64,000 nucleotides of DNA from assembly GCA_013397845.1 (NCBI GenBank), contig VZTG01010316.1, forward strand, positions 256,731 to 320,730. The letters run 5' to 3'. The notes beneath the pieces are model-generated. The model saw only the letters and a program-made list of their open reading frames with translations. It was not told the origin of the DNA and searched no databases. Below are positions 14,128-27,000 of this stretch, piece by piece (the first letter of the stretch is position 1; each line of letters starts with the position of its first letter). The translations under genes and the position numbers were made by a program. Source of the DNA: Melanocharis versteri (Eukaryota; Chordata; Aves; Passeriformes; Melanocharitidae).

Positions 14128-14345
14128 GGATCCCCACAGCATCCTTCTCTCTAAGTTGGAGAAGCATGGTTGGAGTGTTCAGTGGATGAGGAACTGGCTG
14201 GATTGTCCCATCCAGAGGGCAGAGGTTGGATGGAGCTCAGTGATGAACGATGTCCCTCGGGGGGCCAGTGCTGTTTAACACCTTCATCAGTGGCACAGTG
14301 GGGTTGAGTGCACCCTCACAGGTTTGCAGATGGCCTTACCTCTGA
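14128..14345 (+). mobile_element. CR1 reverse-transcriptase fragment
   Basis: Degenerate match to the central RT region of CR1: frames resemble LEKHGWS.QWMRNWL, then VMNDVP.GASAV, FNTFIS and finally a diverged FADD segment (GCACCCTCACAGGTTTGCAG). Both ends are truncated and no 3' tail is present, so it is an internal relic. Confidence 0.8.
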
Positions 14346-16729
14346 TGACCCCAGTCAAGGTGTAGCACAATGAACCACCACCCTCAGCCCACCCCCACAG
14401 ACACACAGCAAAGCTCAGCCAAGTCCTGATGCAGAGGCTGCACGGCAGAAAGTGCCTGTGATGAACACAGATCAAGAAAGACTCAGTGATCCAAAGCATT
14501 TCAATTTATAGTGAGGACAGCTGCTCAAACAAACAGACAATGCTTTCTTTTCTTTTTAAAGAAAATCTTAACACTAGCTTTCTTCTCTTAATTCTCTTTC
14601 ATCTCCCAAAGTTGCTACAGAACTTCATTTTCACATTTTAAGTATTGCACTTTAATATGCAGCTATATATAATTAGAGAAGGAATTACTTGCACACATAA
14701 ATGACAACTCCCAAATTAGCTCTCTCTTTAAAATGAGGATGCCTATCTTTCTCCAGCTCTTTTTTCTGTTGTTGTTAGACTTTCTGGTATCTGTACCATC
14801 CCTCTGGCAGACAAGGACACATTTACATTGGCTTTCACTAGGGGAGCAAGAATCCCTGCAGGAGAATGACGTTTGGGTCATAGCAAATGGGTATTCTCCA
14901 GAACTACTCCTCTCTCTCATCTTGCCTCAGGTTTGACTAAAAGAGAGTCTGTGGAGAACAACGCACACTTGCTTTAGCTGGGCAGCTGGAGCATGGGACA
15001 CATGGACCTTTCTTTTTGTCTCTGTTCCACAGACCTGGAGGTGACAGTCACTAGAAGTCCACATGGTGCAAATTAAAGGCAATGCAAAGAAAGCAGTAAT
15101 ATCACATTTTTAATACAGTACTGGAAGAAAATTGTGGAGGAAAGCACAGCAAGCTTCCTGCAAAAGGCTGAAAGAGAAAATTACTTCTTTTTTCCCTGCA
15201 TGTGAGAAACGAACACAAAGGACAACAAATGCCAGTGACAAGAGATAAGAAAAATAAATTCCAAACTTCAGTAGCAGGAAGCTGATAAAATATTAGTGTG
15301 CTCACTGTCCTTGCTGGCACAGTGGCCTGAAAGAGCCTGGAAATGTGTGATGGAATTGCTTCAAGATTCAACAGTTCCAGATAAAGATGGGTACAATTGC
15401 TCTCATGTGCAAGAAAGGCCAAAAAGAAAGCTGTTCTTTGCTATCCTGAAGGAAGATCTAATCGTATCAATTGTGCCCGCTTAACCAAAGACATGTCATA
15501 AGTGAGGGAAAAAAAATGGTGACTTTTCTCAGTAAAAAATGAAACAAGCATGTAAATTCATAGTTACCGAGATCTTTTTGGCTCTTCAGGGGATTAATGA
15601 AAAGACAGAGCCCTCTACTGGCTTCTGCTCCGGCCTGTTCCAAGCCTTTAGAGATTCCAGCGTCAACTCTAAAAGCTTTTCTGCCATATGTAGCGTTCTT
15701 GGTCTAAATCTATCAGGATGGAGTGCAATTTAGGTTCCAAAAGCCATTGTTACACCTGCATAAAACTAATTTTGTACAAGAAGGTTAGTATCTTATCAGA
15801 ATAGCGAGCAGATCTGGGTTAGTTCAGTCCAGTTTCAGCAGAAAATGTTAACATACAAGAAATACTTTACTTTTGCTAAAACAAATTATAAAATAATCTT
15901 TACTGCTGATACAAATATTTCCAACAGATTCAGGTATTAAGATTTCAGAATTTTATGGGGAGCAGAATAAAGCCCTTGCCTTTCCCCTAGTACAGATCTC
16001 ATATATATTTTACACCCTTTATTTATTTTAGCTGAACACTCTCCCCTTGCAGAAATAGAATGTGCACCGTGTTACTGGCCTTCTGCAAATACAAATGCAC
16101 CATACCCACCCAGCCCAGGAGGAGTTCAGATGAGAGGACTGCAAACTTGACACATCCTTAATTCTATAATGAATGCATCCCTTCAGAAGAAAAATGTGTG
16201 GTTTTAAAATCTAAAAGCCAAATATGTCTAGTTTCACCTGTGTGCATACCCTAACAGAATTATTATCTATTAGCACAATGCTTGTTGTGCTTTTCATTTC
16301 GATCACAGCACTTAATTTGGAAGAATTCTGGTAATTTGGAGTCATTTTACTTAAGATGTATGACAAGTAAAGGGTCACCAGGATTGGGCCTACAGCAGAG
16401 ATGAAGGGCAGCCACTCCATTTTCTCTGCCCTGATTGCAAAGCATTCCCACAGCCCTTTCCCAGCTGCCTGCCTGTACAATCCCCGCTTTGCACCCACTG
16501 CTGCTTCCGGGTCAAACTGCCGTCCTCTGCAGTGGAAGTTCAGCCTTTTGCCTGGGGATCAGAAATTCTCTTTGACTGACAGACTCCTAGAATACCTTTA
16601 AGCAACTGAGTCAGGGTCCAGACCGAGTTAAAACAGTGCTGTGCAGCATTACCCTGGAAAATAGTTTAATTATTGTAGCAATACGAATGAACTGACATTT
16701 GGAGTAGGAGGGCTTTTAGTGACTGCAAA
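14346..16729. other. Intergenic, nothing recognised
   Basis: No repeat family, exon or RNA gene seen. Confidence 0.7.
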
Positions 16730-16859
16730 GGCTTCAGCTCAGCTGGCTAGAGAACAGTTCTGCAAATGATGCCAGGGTTGTGGGTTTGATCCCTGTATGG
16801 GCTGTTCACTTAAGAGTTGGACTCTTTGTAGGTCCCTTCCAGCTCAAAATATTCTGTGT
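16730..16859 (+). mobile_element. tRNA-Ile-derived SINE with CR1-like tail (TguSINE1-like)
   Basis: The 5' two thirds fold along a tRNA-Ile gene: an A-box-like AGCTCAGCTGGCTAGAG, an anticodon-arm region with CAAATGATGCCAGGG, and a B box GTGGGTTTGATCCC, followed by TGTATGGGCTG. The 3' part, from TTCACTTAAGAGTTGGACTC to CCCTTCCAGCTCAAAATATT, resembles the 3' end of CR1-X-type LINEs and ends in ATTCTGTG. A tRNA head fused to a CR1 tail is the architecture described for passerine TguSINE1, mobilised by CR1 in trans. The A box has acquired changes and the element is old. Target-site duplications are not convincing. Confidence 0.85.
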
Positions 16860-19800
16860 CTAGACTTAGTGTGCAGGATGCCTGTGTGCCAAGAGATGAG
16901 AAGTCTACTCAGGACAATATTGCTACTGTACAAAGAAAGAAACATATAAGTGGCTCTCAGGCATGCACAGCATAAACTAAACTTATTGCATTTTTAACAA
17001 GGTTAACTTACATTTATGAATGGCATATGGACAGCATGATTGTCTGAAAAGAATAATGAAAACAAGAAGGTTTGGGACACAGTATATGCAAGAAGCTGAC
17101 CCAACAGACAAATGGGAGCCATGAATTTGGTTTATATGTTGTTGAGGAGCAGCATGCCACTATGGGCTGTATAGTTTTTGTACAGTGTTACACGTTACCT
17201 TCCACACTGCTCTAAATAATGAAACCTGCAAAACGCTGGCCCTGGGGGCAGGACATGATAGATCAGGTGTGAGGAAGGCACGTTTGAGAGCCTCATGTAA
17301 ATGGCTGACAGCATAGAGCACACATTTGCCTCTAACTAGACCCTTCAGGCTTCCCAAAGGTTACAACCTTGTTTACAACAAGCCATGTACCACATGCACA
17401 CAGACATGCACTCGCTTTGCAAGATGGGAAGAATCCCTCCTCCTCTGGGTTGCATCTTCTCCGAAGATGTGTTTCGGACCATCGCAACAGACTCCAAATT
17501 CCTCATCTTCTTAGACAACATATGATCAAGGGTTTTCAAAACATCTGTGTACAGCTCTGTGGCATGTTGCCTAAGTCCAGGATGACAGACCATTTCATTG
17601 TACTCCAGTCTTGCCCATATTGGTAGGCGTGAGAAGAAACATATTTGATGTTGCATCCAAGAGCTGCCCAAAATGCCATATCGATGTGGGACACCAAAGG
17701 ATCTTTCAACTTGCTCCACGGTTTCACTTATGAAGAGTGGGACATTAATACAATACGGGCTAATAATGGTACAGTTACTACTCTGCTACTACTATTCTCA
17801 TGGAAACAAGAGACTGGAGCAGAATGGTGTAACATAATTAGGAAGAGACGGGGAGATGATGTTGGAAGGAAAACATCTTCAGATCCCAAGAGCAGTATTA
17901 TCTGGGGGATTTCTAAGCACTCACTTTCACAAACTGACCAGCTTTCACAGCAACACATATGTATGAAAACAAAACCAGTGGATATCTTGAATTAAATTTA
18001 TCATAAACTTGGCTGGACTTACCAGTAACTCCTCAGGCAGGAAGTCTCCCACACGATGGATACAGCACAACTGAAGCAACATGACACACATTACTGGAAA
18101 AAAAAATAAAATCTGGAGCACAAAGAAACAATAAATACCCTCCAGAAAGACAAAATATAGAAAAACACCCTCACAGACCAGTATTTTCAGAGAATTTATT
18201 TATAGAATTGTTATTTCAATTTGGCACACAATTGGAAAATGCTAATACAATTTGGTGGGACAACAAGAAAAATGCTGGAGTGTTGCTGATCCTTTGGAGA
18301 GAAAAAATGAAATGTGGATTACAAATAAGGAACAACTGGGGTAGAAAACAATGTTACCTGAAAGTGGGCTCTATCAGCTGTAGACCATAAAAAAACCTGA
18401 AAGACTTAGAACCTTGAGACACTGGGATGACGTTTCCAAATGTAGACTGAAGCTGCCAGAGGCAACTTTAACACAACCCAGGTTGTCTGCTCTATTGACA
18501 GAGGTTGAGCTTTTCAGAATTTAGCTTAATTTACTGTTCCTGTTTTATCTGGCTTGGTTCTCCTCACTTTGAGTTCAGTGGGAATACTGCTATTGAGTTC
18601 AACAAAATCAGGCCTTTCACAGAGGGCCAATGCAGCCTCTTTCATAAGCAATGAAGCTCTGCACCCAGGGGGGCCACAAATGCCAAATATTTGTAACATT
18701 ATACTGAAAAACCGTTTTCTCCTTTTTTTTGGGTGTTTAACTTCTCCTTAGTGCATCTACATCTTTTCTGTATGTTCAGTACCCCTAATTGCCTGAACCT
18801 CTCCACGTTCCCATTATGTTGTTGGCAACTATTGCACTTCTGGTAGAATCAGTCAGTACCTTAGACCTTAGTCCCAAACATTAAGAGCTTCAGGATAAAA
18901 TGGATAGTTAACTGATGGGGTCCTCTCATTCTGGGACTGTCTTCACCTCTGATCTCTCATTTTTCTTGTCCACATCAACTAAGAAAGGATCAAGGATCAG
19001 AAATGAACAGAGAGGAAGAGCGAAGAGGGAAAAGTGGCTGCTAATTACTGGCTCCAGAGAGAGCCTCAGAAGGAAACTGGACGAGCACTTCTCACAGAAG
19101 AGCTGAAAGAGCTGGTGTGGCATCTGAAAACCATGACATATAAGGCTTCAACAGCTTCTCAATATCAATCGTGGGTGTGTGGCCTGCTTGTGGGGTGGGA
19201 AGACACTTGCAGCAGGTACTAGCACATCACTGCAAGAGCTGCCATACAGAAGTTGTGGTTTACAAGTCAAGCAATTGAGTCCTCAGAGTTACCACACTTG
19301 ACTCAGTGAGTTACATTACAGCGAAGTGAATATAGTGCAGTTTTATCATTGAGGACAGCAGATTAGAAGGTAAGACTATCAGTGATATTCTTGCAAAGTC
19401 AAATCTGTAATTGTTTCTGTGAAAGGGCCTAAACCACTAAAGCACTCAAGAAGGGCTCAGCATGAGTGCACTGACTGAAACCCATCCATTCAGGTTCGCC
19501 TCGGTTAGAGGCAGTCCTTCCTGCCCTCCTCCTGCTTGGGCTTAAAATCCCACAGGCATTTGTTTGTGGTCCACTGAATCTTATCTGTATCATTATCTAA
19601 CCCCTGAAAGACAAGAGAAATGAAAGAACCAATGCAATTTAAAAATAAAGAAAAAAAAATTGTCCTCTGTTGCAACTTCTTCAGCACAGCCATCTGCTTC
19701 TTTCCACTGCTCTAGTTTACTTCAGAAAACAGATCTACAAAGAGGTAGGGCATAACTGGGGAGCCAGTAGCCTAGAAAAGCAGTTTTCTATGAGAAACTG

Positions 19801-20339
19801 CTACTGGAATGACATCCACGAGACAATGAAGCAGCCATTCTCTGCTGGCATAACACAGCAGAGGCCCAGAACAACACCTGGTCACTTCTCACTGTATGAT
19901 TCTTGGGAGATGTGGACTCGCTTCACACATTAAATCAGGAGTATACAATACTGTACTGCTGTTGTACAACCCCAACAGCTACAAAGATGCTGGAATACAC
20001 TTACTTATAAACAAAAAAGCAGAGATGAACTCGAGTACTGACTCCCCCCCCTGCCCCTGGTCTCCAGCCACTGGCCATTTAAAAAAAAAAATCAAAACTT
20101 TTCTCACACCTGAAGCCAATTAGAAAATCTGCCCTCTCTAACAACCCTGAAGTAAATGTATGAAACAATATCACTAGATGACTTTGCAGCTTCCCCCAAT
20201 TGGTTAATTTACTATCCAAGTAAGCCATATCTGCTAAGTATTTTCATTATCATTATGTGCTCTGTAGATCAAAACAAATAGCTCTTAAATCCATCTTTAA
20301 AAGCCTGGCAAACAGGTTAATCTCAAAACCAGTTAAATA
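16860..20339. other. Intergenic downstream of BPNT2
   Basis: Contains two overlapping open minus-strand frames around 17.35-17.73 kb that I do not recognise, and a short C run near 20045. No supported gene. Confidence 0.65.
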
Positions 20340-23300
20340 CAATAATCAACCCATTTATTTCTGTGTCCATTTATTTAGAAGACATTCATTCAAGGAATGA
20401 AAGCTAGGACTCTTGGTACAGCACCAGGTATTATCTATGCTACCATACACTCTTTTTAAAGAATGAAAAAGAGAAAATACATACAGTTTTAGAATAATTT
20501 CACTTGCAACTACCTTAATCATAAAAGCCACTCAAAAAAACCCACCATTGGAAAACCAATGCCAAAATAATATATTCTCTTACTTCCCTTATTTGGAGCT
20601 AGAATGATATCATGACTTTTTTTTAATTTAAATTTTTAAAAATATATACTTTTGTAGGACCTACTTACACCATGCAATTGTTTTAAGTAGCATCCCTAAA
20701 AATGGTGTGTGAAAGCTTTAAGCGGAAAAGGCTAAGATGTAAAGAACACTGTTGTAGCCCAGCAGACATGTGGGTATGGTATGATTTCCTACCCCTCTGG
20801 GCATAAGGTTAAGTTGCATCCACACTGATGAGACCAAACAAATATTTATGCCAGAATTTAAGCAGAACGTTTTAGAATGGGGTGTAAACACAGTCAAAGA
20901 AACGACACACTGAGTGTTAACACTATACAAACAAAGTGCACTGGGATGCATGAACTAAGCAAGCACTTGTGAATACTCGCTGGTCTGCATAAGAGTTACA
21001 TTTATTGCAAAATGACATCTGAAACTGATATTCACCAGCTGCTCACCTATTCTCACACCAAAGCAGCTACTCTTTAAATTTCACTGGGAGACCACAAGCA
21101 CTACCTCAGCCCTCAACTGTGGGAAAGCTCTATGAGCTCAGGCTCTACTACAAGTAATTAACTGGGCTCCACACTCACCTGTTCCTCAATTTCACCGGGA
21201 GTGAGATTAGGCCAATAGTGGTCCCCTGTGAAAGGTACTGAAAACTGTGATACATCGCAACAAAGCAATTTAGGATATCAATGTGTCTAAACAAGCACAA
21301 GCCTTCCTAACAGAAGGTCAGGCATTTTAGCCAGCATGTGAGAGGAAGGAAAGGAGGCTCTCTCTTAAGGTACTTTGTTTTCCTAAGAAAACACCTAAAA
21401 AATACCTTTTCCTAAAAAATAACTCAGGCAAATACTTTTGTCCACAACTCTATGCCTTCAACTAAGATACAAGTAAACCCTTGTACATTTACGTAACATT
21501 TTTCGTTTCCCATACAGCTTATGCAAGGAAGTGACAGAAGCATTCCCCAAAATAAAAGCAGTCCCATTTTCACCAAATATGTTTACATTGGATTTCAAGC
21601 TGATTCTAAAACCATAACTTGCCACAAATTTTATCTTAATTGCCTACTTAAATATTGTGCATTCGATCTCTGTGACACAATCACATTTTTATACTAGGAT
21701 AACTATGGCTATTTCTCGTATTTAAAATTTAATCCATGTTCTTTAACAAATAAAAATACAAACGGCTTTTTTTCTCGAATTAGGCTTTAAAACACCTAAA
21801 TCAGCCTTACAAAGCTGTAACCTTCTTGTAAAATGTTAAAACCTTGATAAATATGGTTTTTTTTTATTTTTCACTGGTTTAGAAGCTCAACAACTTCTTG
21901 AAATAGATCAGATCCTTTTAAAAAGGGCATGATCACTTATTTGCCATAGCATATAGCAGTTTATTAAATTTAAGAACTGAAAGTTAAATTGCTTTGTGTA
22001 TTATCTACATGTGTGAAAGTTATTTTCAAAGAGCAGCAATAGTGTCCATGTTGGAAAAGAAGTTCTCCAGAAACCACCCATAACAAAAGGCTCATAGGAC
22101 TAAGCTTCAGTCTCCTTTGCCAGTAAGTTTAAGAAATTAAAGTCTGTAACTGTAGTTATGCAACATCTGGGAGGTCTTTTGGAAATGTGAACTTCAGCTA
22201 GAAGTTGAAAGCAGTTATCTAAACATTCTCCACTACTGACCTAAGGAGAAAAACTGCTTTTCAATCAGAACAGCAGCTCTCACTAACAGTATGAAAGAAT
22301 TTAAATTAAAGAATTAAGGGTTTGGATCAAGCAGCTTAAGCCTATACAGAACAAACTTTGAACAGAAAACATCTATATTAACTAAGAATTTTAGCATTCT
22401 TGAGGAGAGATGGGCAGCTTATTTTCTGATAATTCAAATAACAGGTACATTTTAACCTTCTGAAACCCTTCACGGGGATGCAGAGAACAACAATGCAGAT
22501 GGTTACATGTTTGGAGATAGAAGTCCACGTATTTTAAAGGTACAACAAATTGTTATCTGATATCAAAGGCCTCGTGTTCTGTTCTGTATGTACTGGATTG
22601 CAAAGAACATTTTTCAGTACAGATGTGCAGACCCTGCTGTACTTCAAGTGCCACATGTTCTTCAAACTTGCTTAAGCAGATTCAAGTCCAAATGGTCTCT
22701 CTCTCTGTAAATTATCACAAACCAAATAAGCACAAGCTGTTTGGGATGGCTGAAGAGCTTTCTGCAGAAAAGTGTGCTGCAAGCTAAAAAGACAAAGCTA
22801 CTCCGGGAGTTGTAGAAAAATTGCTGGTTTATATCTCGTGTTGGACATGGAAATAACCATTCAACCTACCATTTCTGTTAAACTCATTCCCCAGGACTCT
22901 GTCCAATGGAAAGAAAACCCAAACAAACAAAATAACAGGTACTGAAGGAAGAGGCTGCTTCTATAGGCACAAACACCACATGATGAACAAGCCCTACATT
23001 AGAGAAAAATCTAGCATGCATCTTCAACACTGTTTGCAGAAATTAAGGACAAGAAGTAACTGCTAAAAACTATACAAGGAAACGCTGCCTTCTTTTAAAA
23101 AGGCATAAGGAAATAATTACACTGATTAATAAAACACTGATATTCACATCCCAACTGAACTAAAACTGGTTTACATCTTCAGGAAAGAAGTCAAAATAGT
23201 ACAGAACATTTCTTTTTTTCTCTTAAAAAGCAGAGAGTGCCACACTGTCTAAGAGAAACTTTTGCTGCATATGGATTTGAATCAACCTTTTTGTGCTTTC

Positions 23301-23809
23301 CATTCAGGGGATACGAAACATGAGGTCATGATTCCTGATAAACCATTTACAGTTATCAGATGCCTATACAAATCAAGCTTTTTTTTTCCTACCTAATTTA
23401 TTATGGAATCGCTAGAACTACAGTAAGATGTAAAAGGTTTCAAGAAATTCCTGTGAGAAATACTTAGGTTATTTTCTGAAAAAAAATTGATTTTTCTTTA
23501 GTTCACCTATGTTCACCAATATATATGGTAAATGCACCTTGAGTATAAGAACTGCATGAAAACAGTCCGAAAAAAATAAAACATGGAAACTGATGTGTGA
23601 GACCACTGGTCCCCTTCCTACTTCTGATTATTATTATTTTATTCTTTTTAAATACCACCACTGACAAAACCCAATGCAAGATATAGTCCCCAAACCCACA
23701 CCAAACTGCTTTGCTGGGCATCTTTTCCAGCAGGTTTTCACGCCTGTTTCTTCAGACAGAGCATCTGGAGGCTACAAAAGCACAACTTGTACTTCTCCAT
23801 CAGTCATGC
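20340..23809 (-). other. BPNT2: Probable BPNT2 3' UTR (lower boundary uncertain)
   Basis: Downstream of the TAA the sequence is AT-rich, has no recognisable CR1 copy or ORF of note, and carries several minus-strand AATAAA signals (plus-strand TTTATT at 23638-23643, 23397-23402, 21960-21965, near 21000, and two near 20353-20375). As I recall, the mammalian BPNT2 transcript has a multi-kilobase 3' UTR, so a long UTR here is plausible. Which signal is used cannot be decided from sequence alone. Confidence 0.5.
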
Positions 23810-24081
23810 TTATTTGTGTGACGTTTTTTCCAGATCTGGAAGTTTTTCAATTAGTGCTTTATGGTTCATGTTGATACTGGCTATAAGTCCTCCTTCATTG
23901 CCATCTGAGCCAGTGTAACTAATTTCTTCACCAGTCAGGGTAGTCATATGGCCACCCAATGCTCTCAACACTGCATTTCCAGCACATATGTCCCACTTTT
24001 TAATGTAGGTGACATGAATATACACATCAGCTTCTTCTTGATTCTTTTCAGGCACGTCAAGGAGGGCCAACACTTTATAAC
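23810..24081 (-). CDS. BPNT2: BPNT2 coding exon 5 (C-terminal residues 269-358 and stop)
   Basis: The acceptor AG is at 24083-24082 after a T-rich tract. The exon encodes YKVLALLDV, the metal-binding WDICAGNA motif (Asp299), GGHMTTL and the C-terminal LEKTSHK, then TAA at 23812-23810. The reading frame is intact. The 3' UTR continues below 23810 in the same exon. Confidence 0.97.
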
Positions 24082-27000
24082 CTAGAAGAAATGGGCAGAG
24101 GTTATAAAAAAAAAAAATTAAACCAAGCTTTCCTGTTGGAAAACAGTAGAAGAAAAAGGCCAGAAACTCATATATAGTTCTGCTCTTATGTTTACTCACT
24201 CATTTCTCAATCCTTGTATCATGCTCAAGTCTATCTTTTTCCCCCGGCTTTTTATTACAATAGAAGGAAGATGTATACATCACTTTTTAATAAAGCAAAT
24301 CAGCCCAGGGTACTCTTCTTTATTATTCACTATGCAGTACAAAGTTATTGCTCAAAACAGTATTCATTCTTTTATGGATTTTTGTTCAATTTTTCAACTC
24401 TTTGACCAATATTCTTGTTTCATAAATCTGTTCATTTCTTTATCTTCTTAAATACAGTCAAGCCCTGGACAAGACCTGCTATAATCAGTTATACTTCCAC
24501 TTTCTTCGTCATTTAGATTCATTATTGAGAAGAAATGCAAGGCTTTCTTAACTAAACAATCTGTAAGGGAGCTCTGGTTTTTATATCAAAGACACAGAAA
24601 GATACATTTCTGTAAAAATAAAATTTTGCATGGCTTCTCTGAGATTTTAAAACTGCTCTTGCTTCACATTTACATTCTGTCACTAGTGCCTTTCATTTAC
24701 ATTCTGTCAGTAACATGCACAAGGACATTGCATAAGGAAAAAACATTCTAAAATTTCTTTCAGTTGAGTATTAGGCAGATGAAAATGGACTTGAGTGACA
24801 CTAATTTTCTCTTTTGACATAAATGCAATAAATAGTATCAAACTTTAATGGCTTTTTTCCTAATTTTTTTTAATCAACCATACTAACAGCTAACTAACAA
24901 CCAACAGATTCTCTTCCATGATTCTGTGTGTGGTGACACAATCTTTTTTCTCCCACTGAGCCATCAGTGCCTGCCATGAACATACATCAGTGTGTTTCAA
25001 TGAAATGATCACAACAACATTGCTGGCCCAGGCTTAGAGTCAGTAGCATACTGACTTGTGAACAGCCTGAAGTCTGAACCAAGTCTGCATGTAGGTTCCT
25101 AAACACAAGAAAAACTTTGTCCATATTGTCAAGTGCTTGCTTTCAGTGATGTGAATATCAAAAGGCATGAGGAAAAAGAGGAGACATCACAGTTACATCC
25201 TTTTGCCTAGTAACAGCTACACTATTAAAACATTCAGAAGCAATAAAATGGATAGGATGCTTAAAGAACCAAACCTGCTCCACCAGCGGGGATTATCACG
25301 GTTTTATTTCCAAATGTCTGCCGTGCAACCTGCTCAACTTTTCCTGCATGGGAGCGGGATACAATAATCCTTGGAGTCTTCTCATTGTAGGAGGAACGAG
25401 CTTTTACATTTGACCCACCATCCACCATTGCCCAAGCTACAAGAGAAACAAAAATTCTGCTAAGATTTACAAAAGACAATCTCTGTTAAGTGTGAGGATA
25501 AAAGGGTACTTATCTAAGAATATGTAATTGATACCTCTGGCTTAATATCTCTCACTACTGTAAAAGAGAAAGTTAAGGCTGACAGAGGATGGGGCGCATA
25601 CCCACATGTGCACACAACGGAAGAGAAACAAGCCACACACAAATTGGTGCATATGGTATTATACCAAGCCTGACTGCTCTTGTGTGATACTTCCAAAAAA
25701 CAGAGTAAGAGGGAAAAATCCCAAGTAGTTAATATTTAGAACTTGCAACTGGAAAGCCACCAAAGTTAAAAGGATGCCTCTTAGTCACAAATACATCCAA
25801 TATTTCCTCAAACAATGTTTTTATGTAAGAACAAAAAGCCCTACTACCCTTTAAAGTATATACCAAAAAATGCCATGGAGTCCTTTTGTTCAGAAGGATA
25901 GTAATACTAAAGAAGGAAATAGCTCAGGAGGATAGTGCTACAAAGAAAAATATTTGATGTTGTGTTTCAGAGAACTGAATTTAGAATACACAGCTTCCCA
26001 CTTGTTTCATCATGAGGTTCAAAGCCAAGCTTGGTAGGTGGCATCCCCTAACCATTAATCTGACATTTACTTAGTAAACTACCCAGCAATTTCATCTCAG
26101 TAGAGAGCCAGATTGTTTGGCAACAGACTGAGCTATGTGTAATAACAATGCCGACTGCCCTTTATTGGTTTGTATTGTGTGGTAGTATTAGGAACAATCT
26201 GACTCAAAACATATTGGTATTTCCAGCTTGGAAAATGAATACTTGTCACATAGAATGATAGAATTCATTGCATCTCATCTGATTCCATGTCTGAACATGG
26301 CACACTTCACTATTGTTACAGAAGATAAATTCTCAACATTACAATGCTAAAAACCCATTTCTTCAGATAGGTATTGATACCTAAAAAAAAATATGTTCCA
26401 AAACCTCCAGGATTCTTGAAGCATATTGGAATATAGCACATACTTAAGTGACTGGCAATTAAATTTGTATTTATAAACAGCAAAATCTTTAGCGTAAAAT
26501 GTTGAGTGTTTAGTGGGCCAAAAAAGGAGAACAAATACAAAATGCATTAATTCAGACTTAGTTTTTGTGCCAGAGCTACTGCAGAACTTCAGAACTCTAG
26601 AGGTCAGTATTGCCTAAGGGAAAATGTAAACAGAAATTCCTGTTTTAAATACACAGTAAGACATGAATACTTAAACTACTCTGAAACTTTCAGAAGTGCA
26701 TGCAAATTGCCACACTTGCAGCAATGCTCACTGATACATCATTAATACTAAAGAACGAATTACTTCACAGCTGTGGCATTAAAAGCATGTCAGATAATCA
26801 ATAAGGCTATGCTAGACAGTCTTGCCTGCTACATACAGTTGCCATTAAGATCTTTATTCAATCTTTTTTATTCACACCGAATAAACAGCAGCTCCTGGGT
26901 ATATTATCGCAGACCCAAGTGATCCTGCTAAATGAGCAAAGTACTCTTTTTCGCTGAAGACTAAAAGCACATATGAAACTGGTCAGTATTTGTAGATTTA

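Noticed and set aside
16730..16805. Functional tRNA-Ile gene
   Set aside because: The acceptor stem and A box are degenerate, and the sequence continues into a CR1-type tail, so it is a SINE.
26250..26290. CR1-like tail (ATAGAATGATAGAATTC)
   Set aside because: Flanking sequence does not continue into a CR1 body with confidence.
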